Assembly (NCBI GenBank): GCA_016721385.1
Contig: JADKIE010000004.1
Location: forward strand, 1-64,000
From: Chitinophagaceae bacterium
Lineage (GTDB): Bacteria > Bacteroidota > Bacteroidia > Chitinophagales > Chitinophagaceae
Length of the DNA: 64,000 nucleotides
Direction: 5' to 3'
Part shown: positions 53,158 to 61,742 of the stretch, piece by piece
Position numbering within the stretch: the first letter of the stretch is position 1
Layout of the letters: every line of letters begins with the position of its first letter
Made by a program: the position numbers and the translations under genes
The notes under the pieces: generated by a model
Told to the model about the DNA's origin: nothing
Database searches by the model: none
Seen by the model: the letters and a program-made list of their open reading frames with translations, nothing else

Positions 53158-53169
53158 TGACATGTGTCA
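53158..53169. promoter_or_regulatory. Fnr/FixK-like box (TGACATGTGTCA)
   Basis: ATTGACATGTGTCAAT (53156-53171) is a perfect 16-base palindrome in the spacer before the baeRF-Usp-PNPOx-Mla operon, centred 55 bases from ATG 53108. Confidence 0.55.
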
Positions 53170-53221
53170 ATACATGCTTTGATTATGCTCATGTAAAAAA
53201 AGTTATTTTTATTGAGTTTAA

Positions 53222-54233
53222 TTAATTGCCTTTTATTCTTATCAGAAGCGACTTTGCTGTATGCCAATTCCAACCCGTAAACCTTCCTCTTTGAACAACT
53301 AAGGTGTTGCTGTTGGGATGTTGGAGGTAATAGTGAAACACAAATTTTTCCTTGTTATTTTGCCAACCTAAAATTTGACCAAACCTAAGGTCGTTAAACA
53401 GTAAAGTATCATTTACTTTTTCTACAGTATAAAAAATTTTTAGAAAATCGTATAAGCTGATGCAGGTCTGGTTGATGCAGCACCGGATTTAACAGAGAAT
53501 CGTTTCGAGGAAAGTAAGTAAACGAAATCTCTTTTTTGCTATCGAATAACGATCGAAAGCCAATATAGTAACCACTGTCGTTACCTGCAACTACATACCA
53601 AAGCCAATTTTGCAATGGGGCAGGTGTGCTAAAATATCTTGTATATGAAATATGTTGTTTTTGTAAAATAATTTTTACATCTCTGTCTATCAGGGCTTTG
53701 TTAAATAAACAATACATAAGGTAGAGTAAACTAACTACAAGCCCTGTTCGCCACCATATTTTACGTTTGGGTAAATACCTGTTCATGTATAGTAATGCAA
53801 TGCCTGCAATAATGGGCCAAATGCTAAAGAAAGGATCGGCTACATAAATTGCATTAAAAGAAATGCGTTTATGGCTAAATGGTTCAAGCCAGCCAACACC
53901 ATAATTATTGAAAGCATCAATAAAAATATGAATGAAGATTACTCCGCCAAAAAACAACAGCCATTTTTTAAATCGAATGTTGTGAGGCCGGTGCAAACGT
54001 TCGGCCATTAGAGCAAGTAACGGTGTGAGTATACTACAAAATAAAAAAGAATGTGTAAAACCACGATGAGCCAATAAACCGGAAGAAGTGTTCATCCATA
54101 AGGACGCAATGAAATCTATATCCGGAATACTTTGTGCCATAGCACCCCAAAGCATTGCTTTTTTACCCAATGTTTTTCCTGCAAATGCCTCACCCATACA
54201 GGCTCCCAATGCAAGGTGCGTAATAGAATCCAT
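53222..54233 (-). CDS. Membrane-bound metal-dependent hydrolase (YdjM/DUF457 family), shifted C-terminus
   Basis: MDSITHLALGACMGEAFAGK, SIPDIDFI, HRGFTHSFLF and HIFIDAFNNYGVGWLEPFSHKRISF supply the His/Asp metal-binding set of DUF457 hydrolases, with about four membrane helices. The open frame stops at 53409; repairing a T/A run near 53440 extends it (IFYTVEKVNDTLLFNDLRFG ... RFTGWNWHTAKSLLIRIKGN) to 53222, about 337 residues. Related proteins are phospholipid- or LPS-active hydrolases. Follows the Usp gene by 32 bases. Confidence 0.83.
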
Positions 54234-54265
54234 AACTTTATTTGCAATATTGGTGTGGCAAAATA

Positions 54266-55104
54266 TTATTTATTGTGAGCAATAAATAAGGGCTGTTTTA
54301 TATCTTTCATTAATTTGTCTGCCATACTTTCTTTAAACCACCGACTTACCGTGCCTCTTCTGTATGCACCAAGTACAATCAACGTGTTTTTAGTTTCTTG
54401 CTTTAGCCGTTTAATTATTTCTTCTTCGGCAAAACCTTTCGTAACTACATACTTAACTTTTGGATAATGCCGCTTCATAAACTCTTTCATAAGTTTTGTA
54501 TCTGGCAAATGCAGCGATGTAGTAATTGGATTCACCGAAATTACCTCGGTGTTTAAATCTTTAGTTGTGGCAATAAATAACTGAACATTTTTATGGCATA
54601 AACTGCAGATGGCTCACCATCATAAAGCAAAATTACTTTTTCAATGGGCTTGTATTTATCCGGTACAATCAGCACCGGGCATTGTGTATCAGTTAGTAAA
54701 TCACGTATAAACCGGGTTGGCAACTTTTCGGAGTAATGGGTAAGTGTTTCGCTAGAATTGATGATTAACAAATCGGCATAAATACTTTCATGCTTCAACT
54801 CTTGCAAAGCAATATTTTTATCATGATGAATTGAATATTCCAATTTTGCCTTTTGGCAGGCTTTTTCAAAGTTCTCTGCAGCAGCAGCTCTTGTAGCAAT
54901 GTCTTTATCTTCAAGTGTTTTCAATCTTTTTTCCGATACGCCTTCTTGTGTAATTAAATCGTAAATTTTATAACTGGTATAAATTTTGTCATCCATAAAA
55001 ACACCTACAAGATGTGTATTGGTTTGCTTGGCAATGTTTACAGCATAATCTCTTGTGCTTTCCGAATATTTTAATCCGTCTAATGCAGCGATAATTTTCT
55101 TCAT
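54266..55104 (-). CDS. Universal stress protein, two domains, interrupted frame
   Basis: Domain 1 starts MKKIIAALDGLKYSESTRDYAVNIAKQT, with LLIINSSETLTHYSEKLPTRFIRDLL and CPVLIVPDKY. Domain 2, after a shift near 54590, ends with TLIVLGAYRRGTVSRWFKESMADKLMKDIKQPLFIAHNK, containing a partial G-2x-G-9x loop. About 280 residues. Middle gene of a Usp-Usp-hydrolase operon. Confidence 0.86.
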
Positions 55105-55154
55105 AATGGTTCATTTGTTGTTTGAGTAATAAGAATTATTTGCCTTTAGCAATT

Positions 55155-55975
55155 TTAGCAATGTGCTATAAACACCGGCAACTTATGATCTGCAATGACA
55201 TCTTTTACAAAACTTTTTTAAACAATTGAGAAATTCCTGAACGACCATATGAGCCACTAACAAGCATTGCAGACTTTTTCTCTGAAATCCAGGTACTAAA
55301 GTATTTTTTGGGATTTATGTTTAATTTAAACAACGTTAGATTGCTAAAATGCCTGGCTGCCAATTCCTCAATTAAAATTTTATCAGGGAAATCATCTGTT
55401 ACATCATCATTAGCATAAACCAATAGTGTTGTAATGTCTGTTAGTTCAGGAAACAAATGTGCAAATTGTTTTATGGCATAAACCGACTCCTGACTACCAT
55501 CGTATGCTAAAATTATACTTTCAGGAAAATCATATTTTTCTGGTACAACAATTACAGGGCATGCAACATTATGTAAGGCATCTTTTAAATAAATATTAGG
55601 CTCAGTAGTTCCGAGGCTTTCATAAAAAATTTCGCTTCCTAAAATTAATAAATCAGCAAAGCGGCTTTCTTTTTCTAATTGCGGCAGTACCAAATCAAAC
55701 AAATTTTCATGCACCCGATAATCTATACCATTGTTTTGACAATGTTTTTCAAAATGAGCAATGTTTTTCTGAATTGTTTCAGAAGTACCAGATTCCTGAA
55801 TTGGGATAAATGCGCGACTTATTCCATCAGCATAACTCCATAAATTAGATAACTCGGCCTGTGGCACAAAAATGCCAGTTAACAAAATTGGTTTTAGTTC
55901 GTTTAATGTTCGGGCAAATTCAAAAGCACCTTCCGAAAAATGAATTCCGTCAAAAACCAATATTACCTTTTTCAT
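55155..55975 (-). CDS. Universal stress protein, two domains, shifted C-terminus
   Basis: From ATG 55975: MKKVILVFDGIHFSEGAFEFARTL, DLLILGSEIFYESLG, CPVIVVPEKYDFPESIILAYDGSQESVYAIKQF, LVSGSYGRSGISQLF. One A restored near 55220 extends the end to KKSFVKDVIADHKLPVFIAHC at 55155, the usual Usp finish. About 274 residues. First gene of its operon; an Fnr-like box lies 94 bases upstream. Paralogous to its downstream neighbour. Confidence 0.86.
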
Positions 55976-56062
55976 AAAAAATAGTTTTATCAACAATATT
56001 TTTAAAATGTGAAGGTATTTATTGGATAGATGTTGTAAAATGATGTAGGGTAGGAAGCGGAT

Positions 56063-56074
56063 TGATTTGAGTCA
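56063..56074. promoter_or_regulatory. Fnr/FixK-like box (TGATTTGAGTCA)
   Basis: ATTGAT-TTGA-GTCAG, centred 94 bases before the Usp ATG at 55975, right boundary of the stress island. Confidence 0.45.
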
Positions 56075-56094
56075 GGTAAGTGAGTGAGTTTAAG

Positions 56095-56144
56095 AAAAAA
56101 GTGAAGCATACACTTCACTTTTAATTATGTGCCCACGAAAGGAA
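56095..56144. repeat. 50-base direct repeat, copy 1
   Basis: Identical over 50 bases to 56465-56514, exactly 370 bases away. Includes the tRNA-Leu terminator hairpin and the last bases of the tRNA 3' end. The two copies flank the GIY-YIG gene. Confidence 0.95.
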
Positions 56145-56202
56145 CCTGCCTGCCGGCAGGCAGGTCGAAGCTTCACGCTCTTTTGAACGGCAGATTTTAA
56201 GC
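56130..56202 (-). pseudogene. tRNA-Leu remnant (3' part)
   Basis: On the minus strand this copies the anticodon-arm-to-3'-end part of the intact tRNA-Leu at 56500-56583, with point changes (for example CGCTCTTTTGAA against CGCCCTTGCGAA). A 20-base palindrome (56145-56164) is inserted in its T-arm. There is no 5' half, so it cannot be a functional tRNA. Confidence 0.8.
56145..56164. repeat. Perfect palindrome inserted in tRNA remnant
   Basis: CCTGCCTGCCGGCAGGCAGG, self-complementary (22 bases with flanking A and T). G+C-rich in an A+T-rich genome. It separates GGAA and TCGA, which are adjacent in the intact tRNA. Confidence 0.9.
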
Positions 56203-56216
56203 TGATAAGTCGTTTT

Positions 56217-56453
56217 TTATAGTAAGGATTTTAAAAATTCTTTCCCAATACCTGATTTTAAAAATATTTCTCTTTTTCTGGCATCAATTCTACTTACAAA
56301 TTCTTCAACTAAAATAATTTTGAATGGCCGGTATGGTTTGGTAGTTTTATTTTTCCCACTTTGATGCTCCTCAAATCGTCTATTTATAGAATTAGTCAAA
56401 CCAACATAAATGTAATTTCGTTGCAGGCTCTTTATTGCATATGCATAAAACAT
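56217..56453 (-). CDS. GIY-YIG nuclease family protein
   Basis: 78 residues, intact: MFYAYAIKSLQRNYIYVGLT (YAI...YVG is the GIY-YIG signature), NRRFEEHQSGKNKTTKPYRP, ARKREIFLKSGIGKEFLKSL. The conserved Arg (NRRF) and Glu (REIFLKS) are present. Stand-alone UvrC/homing-endonuclease-like single domain. Its start is 12 bases beyond the tRNA-Leu terminator and its end 15 bases from the tRNA remnant, so it sits exactly between the duplicated tRNA ends. Confidence 0.92.
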   Translation of the reverse strand: MFYAYAIKSLQRNYIYVGLTNSINRRFEEHQSGKNKTTKPYRPFKIILVEEFVSRIDARKREIFLKSGIGKEFLKSLL

Positions 56454-56464
56454 ACTCTAAAAAT

Positions 56465-56492
56465 AAAAAAGTGAAGCATACACTTCACTTTT
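56465..56492 (-). terminator. tRNA-Leu terminator
   Basis: On the minus strand, AAAAGTGAAG and CTTCACTTTT pair around a six-base loop and are followed by U6, directly after the tRNA. The same hairpin occurs in copy 1 (56095-56122). Confidence 0.85.
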
Positions 56493-56499
56493 AATTATG

Positions 56500-56583
56500 T
56501 GCCCACGAAAGGAATCGAACCTTCACGCCCTTGCGAACGGCAGATTTTGAGTCTGCTGCGTCTACCAATTCCGCCACATGGGC
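56500..56583 (-). tRNA. tRNA-Leu (CAA)
   Basis: 84-base class II tRNA. Acceptor GCCCATG pairs with CGTGGGC; D-loop has TTGGTAGACG; anticodon arm GCAGA-CTCAAAA-TCTGC gives CAA; the variable arm is long; the T-arm is GGTTCGATTCC. CCA is not encoded. Reads UUG codons. Confidence 0.96.
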
Positions 56584-56609
56584 ATGTGAAATTGGGCTGC
56601 AATATTACG

Positions 56610-57088
56610 TTAATCCTTCATTCTCTCCAAAATACGTTGTAAATATTTTTCTTAAAGTAATATTCTTTAATATTTTGTAACTGATTGTACGTTACTATTT
56701 CATCATTGTACCGTTCAATAATATCCTTAACTGGTTGGTAAAGGCTCAATTCCAGCTCTTTTACTTCCTTAACTGTTGCTTCATCCAAACCTTCATTTAA
56801 ATCCATTACTTCCATCAAAAAATCTTGCGGAAGTTGGTATTTTTCATCTGTTTCTAAAAGCCCTTTTAATTGCAAAATATATTTGATGGTTTCATCTTCG
56901 TTTTTTAAAATACTTAAGGCTTTGTTTGCTTGCGACGATTTTTCGAGTGCTATTGTTTGCTCATGCTCAGTAGCTTGACTAAAAAAATCGGGGTGAAATT
57001 CTTTCTGCAGTTCAAAATATTTTTTAGCTAAAAATGCTTTATCTACTTTAATACTAATGGGAATATCAAATAATTCAAAATAATTCAT
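56610..57088 (-). CDS. hscB: Fe-S assembly co-chaperone HscB, shifted C-terminus
   Basis: J-domain protein for IscU/HscA iron-sulfur assembly. MNYFELFDIPISIKVDKAFL, then the HPD motif in KEFHPDFFSQATEHEQ, then the C-terminal oligomerisation domain (DFLMEVMDLNEGLDEA). One A missing near 56645 alters the end; the repaired frame gives YYFKKKYLQRILERMKD and stops at 56610, about 160 residues. No isc genes adjoin. Confidence 0.88.
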
Positions 57089-57155
57089 GTTACAAATTTC
57101 AAATTTGAAAATACATTTACCAAATTAATTAACTTGCTGTATTAAATAACGATAG

Positions 57156-58354
57156 ATGCTTCATATAGGGTTAATAAGAGAAGGAAAAATTCCGGCCGAT
57201 AACAGAGTAGCGCTTACTCCGGCACAATGCAAATGGCTGCACAAAAATTTTACAGATATAAAAGTAACGGCTCAAACATCTTTAAACAGATGCTTTACAG
57301 ATAAAGAGTATACTATGGCCGGTGTAGAAGTAGTGGAGGATATAAGCCATTGCGATGTATTATTGGGTATTAAAGAAGTTCCTAAAGAAATGTTGTTGCC
57401 CAATAAAACATACTTGTTTTTTTCGCATACAAAAAAACTACAACCCTATAATCAGGCACTTTTAAAAAGAATAATAGAACAAAAAATTACGCTTATCGAT
57501 TATGAATGTCTTGAACATGAAGATGGTGCCCGAATTATTGGATTTGGTTTTTTTGCCGGAATAGTAGGCGCTCATAATGGTATGATGTGTTTTGGCAACC
57601 GAACAAAGCAATACAATTTGCAAAGAGTTGGTGTATCTAAAGATTTTAGGCATTTAATTCATACTTATTTTGGATTAAAGCTACCCAATATTAAAATTGC
57701 TGTAACCGGCAGTGGCAGGGTTGCACATGGTGTTTTAGAAATAATGAATTCAATGGGCATTCATCAGGTTGAACCGGAAGATTATGTGAGCCGTAACTTT
57801 ACTTATCCGGTTTATGTGCATTTAAAAGGAAACGATTTGTATGCTCATAACGAAACACAAAAATATTCCAGAGAAGATTTTCATAACAATCCACAAAATT
57901 ATAATTGTTTGTTCAGGCAATATTTGGCAGAAACAGATATTTTAATGAACGGTGTTTATTGGGAAAAAATATTCCCCGTTTATTTGAATTGGAGGATGTA
58001 AAAAAGCCCTCTTTTAAAATACAAACAATTGCAGATATTACGGATGATGCAGGGGGATCTGTACCGTGTAATATAGGAGATGCTACCATTGATAACCCGG
58101 TTTACGGTGTAAACAAAAGTACACTTGAAAAAACATTGCCTTATTTAGAAAACAGTGTTGATATAATGGCTGTAGGTAATTTGCCTAACGAACTGCCAAG
58201 AGATGCCAGCCGGTATTTTGGAGAGCAGCTTATAAAATTTGTGTTAGATGATATACGCAAGGGGGGAAGCACTACGTTGGATAAAGCAACTATTGTAAAA
58301 AATGGTGAGCTAACCAGCGAATACAGTTATATGACATCTTATGCAGGGCTGTAA
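57156..58354 (+). CDS. Saccharopine dehydrogenase (LYS1)-like / AlaDH-PNT family oxidoreductase, interrupted frame
   Basis: About 399 residues. IGLIREGKIPADNRVALTPA is the AlaDH/PNT N-terminal signature; YLFFSHTKKLQPYN and IDYECLEHEDGARIIGFGFFAG match the lysine-forming saccharopine dehydrogenase branch; IAVTGSGRVAHGVLEIM is the NAD-binding loop. One A missing near 57968 (GVYWEK | NIPRLF) splits the C-terminal DITDDAGGSVPCNIGDATID part. Probable NAD-dependent amino-acid dehydrogenase; the exact substrate is uncertain because no lysine pathway gene is near. Confidence 0.82.
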
Positions 58355-58368
58355 CAATAAGCAGGCGT

Positions 58369-59085
58369 TTATAAAAATAAATAATAGTCTTTTAGAAAAT
58401 CAACAAATTCGGGAGTATATAAATTAGATGGTTCCTTTATGGTAATTTCCTCCAATGTTTTGTTTTCTTTTTGTACAGAAAAGAATAATATTCCTCTAAA
58501 GAATTGGTGTTTTGACGTTTGTTTTAGTAATATTTCCTTGGTACAATAAAAAGCTAAATCCTCAGCCAGTTTTTCAAACTCAGTAAGCCTGTGGTAAGGA
58601 AGCAAAACAGCAAAATTACCCTTAGCAGACAGGAGTGCTTTTATTACTTTTAATAATTGTGTTAACGTTAACCCTTCATCATGTTTTGCCTGATTTTTAT
58701 TTTTATGCTCAGATGTTAAATCGCCTTCAAAAAAAGGAGGATTACTGATAATGAAATCATATTTCTTGTTAATAGTAAACCTGTTAATATCGACATTATA
58801 AACTGTAATGTTTTCTTTCCAAATTGTTGCGGAAATGTTTTCTTTAGCTTGTTTATATGCATCTGTATTAAGTTCTACAGCATCAATAACAGTATTGTTT
58901 TTTTGAGCAAGCATTAAACTTAAAAGCCCGGTACCTGTACCAATATCTAAAATTGAATTTACTTTTTTGGGATATAAATAATTGGCAACATACGCACCAA
59001 ATAAGCAGGCATCTGTACAAACTTTCATGGCACATTTATCTTGCTGTATGGTAAATTGTTTAAATTGAAAATAGCAGTTTGCCAT
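58369..59085 (-). CDS. trmN6: tRNA1(Val) adenine-37 N6-methyltransferase (TrmN6)
   Basis: 238 residues, intact. FKQFTIQQDKCAMKVCTDACLFGAY, ILDIGTGTGLLSLMLAQ (SAM motif) and FIISNPPFFEGDL (catalytic NPPF) are typical of YfiC/TrmN6. Methylates N6 of A37 in tRNA-Val. Converges with the LYS1-like gene, 14 bases apart. Confidence 0.88.
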   Translation of the reverse strand: MANCYFQFKQFTIQQDKCAMKVCTDACLFGAYVANYLYPKKVNSILDIGTGTGLLSLMLAQKNNTVIDAVELNTDAYKQAKENISATIWKENITVYNVDINRFTINKKYDFIISNPPFFEGDLTSEHKNKNQAKHDEGLTLTQLLKVIKALLSAKGNFAVLLPYHRLTEFEKLAEDLAFYCTKEILLKQTSKHQFFRGILFFSVQKENKTLEEITIKEPSNLYTPEFVDFLKDYYLFL

Positions 59086-59177
59086 ATTTATTGAACGCTT
59101 ACATAACTAATTGAACCGATTATATTGATTATTATCTGCGAAAATAACTTCAATCTATTAAATCTGTGTTCTAAATA

Positions 59178-60216
59178 TTAACTTCTGGCACTTGGGCTAA
59201 TGCTTAAATCGGCAAAATCTTTAGCCAAATATTTGTAATAACCTGTAATGGCAATCATCGCTGCATTATCTGTGCAATATTCAAACGGCGGTATAAAAGT
59301 TTGCCAGTTATTTTGTTTACCCAATTCAGTAAAAGCTTTGCGTAGCCCACTATTTGCACTAACACCGCCTGCAAGGCAAAGTTGTGTTACACCTGTTTGC
59401 TTTACCGCTTTTTTTAATTTATTTAATAAAATGGAAATTATTCTATGCTGAATAGATGCACATATATCAGCCAAATTTTCATCTATAAATTTTCGTTTGG
59501 TTGCTTCATCAGCTTTAAATTCTTCTTTATAAACATTGCTTTCGCCGGCATTATTTAAAAAGTAAAGAATTGAAGTTTTTAAACCGCTAAAACTAAAATT
59601 TAAATCGGTAATTTGTGGCTCTGGAAATTTAAAGCGATTAGGATTTCCGGCAGCAGCATATTTATCTATTAATGGGCCTCCGGGATATGGAAGCCCTAAT
59701 AGTTTAGCACTTTTATCAAATGCTTCACCAGCAGCATCATCTATAGTTTCGCCAATTACTTCTTGCAGTGTTGGGCTTTGGCATAAAACAATTTGCGTAT
59801 GACCCCCGCTAACAGTCAGGCATAAAAAAGGGAAAGCAGGCTTATCATCTCCAATTAAATTAGCTAATACATGCGCCTGCATGTGGTGTACAGCAATTAG
59901 TGGCTTGTTTAATGCTAAGGCCATTGATTTTGCAAATTGTGCACCTACCAATAGTGCACCAATTAAACCAGGGGCTTGTGTAAAGGCAATGGCATCAATA
60001 GTTTCAAGAGAGCAGCCTGCTTCTTTTTACTGCAGCATCAACAGTGGGTACAATATTTTGCATATGTGCTCTGCTAGCTAACTCGGGCACTACACCGCCA
60101 TATTGTTCATGTATTTTTTGTGTGGCAATTATGTTAGATAATATTTTGCCATCCCGGCATATCGATGCTGAAGTTTCATCACAAGAAGATTCAATTGCTA
60201 AAATTGTAATGCTCAT
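59178..60216 (-). CDS. tsaD: tRNA N6-threonylcarbamoyladenosine transferase TsaD, interrupted frame
   Basis: Essential t6A37 enzyme. ITILAIESSCDETSASI, GGVVPELASRAHMQNI (metal His), then after a shift near 60022 APGLIGALLVGAQFAKSMALAL, HHMQAHVLANLI (metal His), CLTVSGGHTQIVLC, GEAFDKSAKLLGLPYPGGP and LAGGVSANSGLR. About 347 residues after one base is repaired. Interruption of an essential gene is strong evidence for sequence error. Confidence 0.93.
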
Positions 60217-60245
60217 TTATATAAAATTCGGTAAAGTTTCGCAAA

Positions 60246-60326
60246 GGTATACCGTACAAGTCCCGATTCCAAGTGTAGCATCGGGATGCCGATTTTATCG
60301 GCAAGCGACGCAACGCTTACGCCATG
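60246..60326 (-). repeat. Structured intergenic repeat, copy B (long form)
   Basis: On the minus strand: CATGGC, GTTGCGTCGC (60305-60314), two internal hairpins (GCCGAT/ATCGGC and CCCGAT/ATCGGG), then ACGGTATACC. Matches copies A and C; lies between the ABC permease and tsaD genes. Confidence 0.6.
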
Positions 60327-60349
60327 GAAAGCATATGTAGGGAGCAAAA

Positions 60350-61594
60350 TTATTTACTTCGTATTGCAACAACAGGATCCATTTTAGCAGCCCTGCTTGC
60401 CGGAAATATACCGGCTAAAATGCCAACTACCAAACATACTATTACCGTTGCAAATAACATTGGTACTGATATGTAAATTGGGAATTTTAATGGACCTGAT
60501 AGAATGAGCGTAAGTATCCATACAAAAAATAAACCAAATGCACCACCCATTAAACAAAGTATGGTAGCCTCTAACAAAAACTCAATTAAAATGCTGCTTT
60601 TTTTTGCCCCAATTGCTTTTTTTAAACCTATGATGCTTGTTCTTTCTTTAACAGTTACAAACATTATATTGGCAATACCAAACAGGCCAACAATTAAACT
60701 AATAACACCAATAATACCGCCTACAATATTTACAGTGGAAAAAAAGCCCTTAATTGCCTGACTAAATGCCTCAACACTGTTCAAAGAAAAATTGTCTTCT
60801 TGTGTTGGCGATAGTTTGCGTACTTGCCGCATTATGCCTTTAAGTTCATCCATTAATGCACTTGTGGTAATATTTTCTTTGCCTTTGGCAATTATTATTG
60901 GGTTGCTAAATTCTTCCTCAAAAATTTGCTTGCAAAAGCGGTAGGGGAGCATTATGCAATTATCATAATCCCATCCAACAAAATTGGTGCCTTCCTTTTT
61001 TATTACGCCAACAATATTTACTTTTTTACCTTTTACTTCAATTTGTTTGCCCAAAGCCCGTTCTGTTGTTCCAAAAAGCGACTCGGCATTAGCAAAACCA
61101 ATTATACAAACATTAGTACCGGCATTAAATTCGCTTTGAGAAAAATATCGGCCGTTTTCAAATTTTATAGGTTGTATTTCAATTTGCGATTCTACAATAC
61201 CATACACACCTGCACTTTGTATAACAAAATCTTTGTAAGAAATACTTGTACCTGTTTGCATTAAATAAGCGATGCCTTCGGCTAATTGCGATTTTTCCCT
61301 TATTAAAGCTGCTTCGGCAAATTTCATAACAGGCCTGGCCCTAAATTTCCAAATTGGGTAATCGGGTCCGCCGCTATAATCCCATTTATCAATATATATA
61401 GTATTGCTCCCTAAACCTTTTACTTCATTTTGAATATTGCGTTCCAAACTGCCTACCGTGGCCAATACACCAATTATACAAAATATGCCAAAAGCAACAC
61501 CTGTAAGGCTTAATGCCGTACGTAGTTTGTTTACTCTTAGCTCCTGAAAAGTTAAGCGTAACGAATTTTTAAGTATGCTAATGGTTTTATGCAT
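60350..61594 (-). CDS. MacB-type ABC transporter permease (FtsX family)
   Basis: 414 residues, intact. Membrane helix 1 (ALSLTGVAFGIFCIIGVLATV), a periplasmic MacB_PCD domain (SNTIYIDKW ... NIVGVIKKEGTNFVGWDYD), then three C-terminal helices of the FtsX fold (VIGVISLIVGLFGIANIMFVTVKERTSIIGLKKAIGAKK; ILAGIFPASRAAKMDPVVAIR). No ATPase gene adjoins. Likely lipoprotein or peptide export by mechanotransmission. Confidence 0.9.
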   Translation of the reverse strand: MHKTISILKNSLRLTFQELRVNKLRTALSLTGVAFGIFCIIGVLATVGSLERNIQNEVKGLGSNTIYIDKWDYSGGPDYPIWKFRARPVMKFAEAALIREKSQLAEGIAYLMQTGTSISYKDFVIQSAGVYGIVESQIEIQPIKFENGRYFSQSEFNAGTNVCIIGFANAESLFGTTERALGKQIEVKGKKVNIVGVIKKEGTNFVGWDYDNCIMLPYRFCKQIFEEEFSNPIIIAKGKENITTSALMDELKGIMRQVRKLSPTQEDNFSLNSVEAFSQAIKGFFSTVNIVGGIIGVISLIVGLFGIANIMFVTVKERTSIIGLKKAIGAKKSSILIEFLLEATILCLMGGAFGLFFVWILTLILSGPLKFPIYISVPMLFATVIVCLVVGILAGIFPASRAAKMDPVVAIRSK

Positions 61595-61742
61595 TAATCA
61601 AAATTACGTTAAGCCAATCAATAATTATTTAATAATTAGTATAAGCGGCATTGCTTTTTTGGTTAATTGCCCAACCCTTACCTTTGCGGCTCAAAAATTA
61701 GAATTTCATTAGTGTAAATTAGTGTTATTCGTGGCTAAAGAC

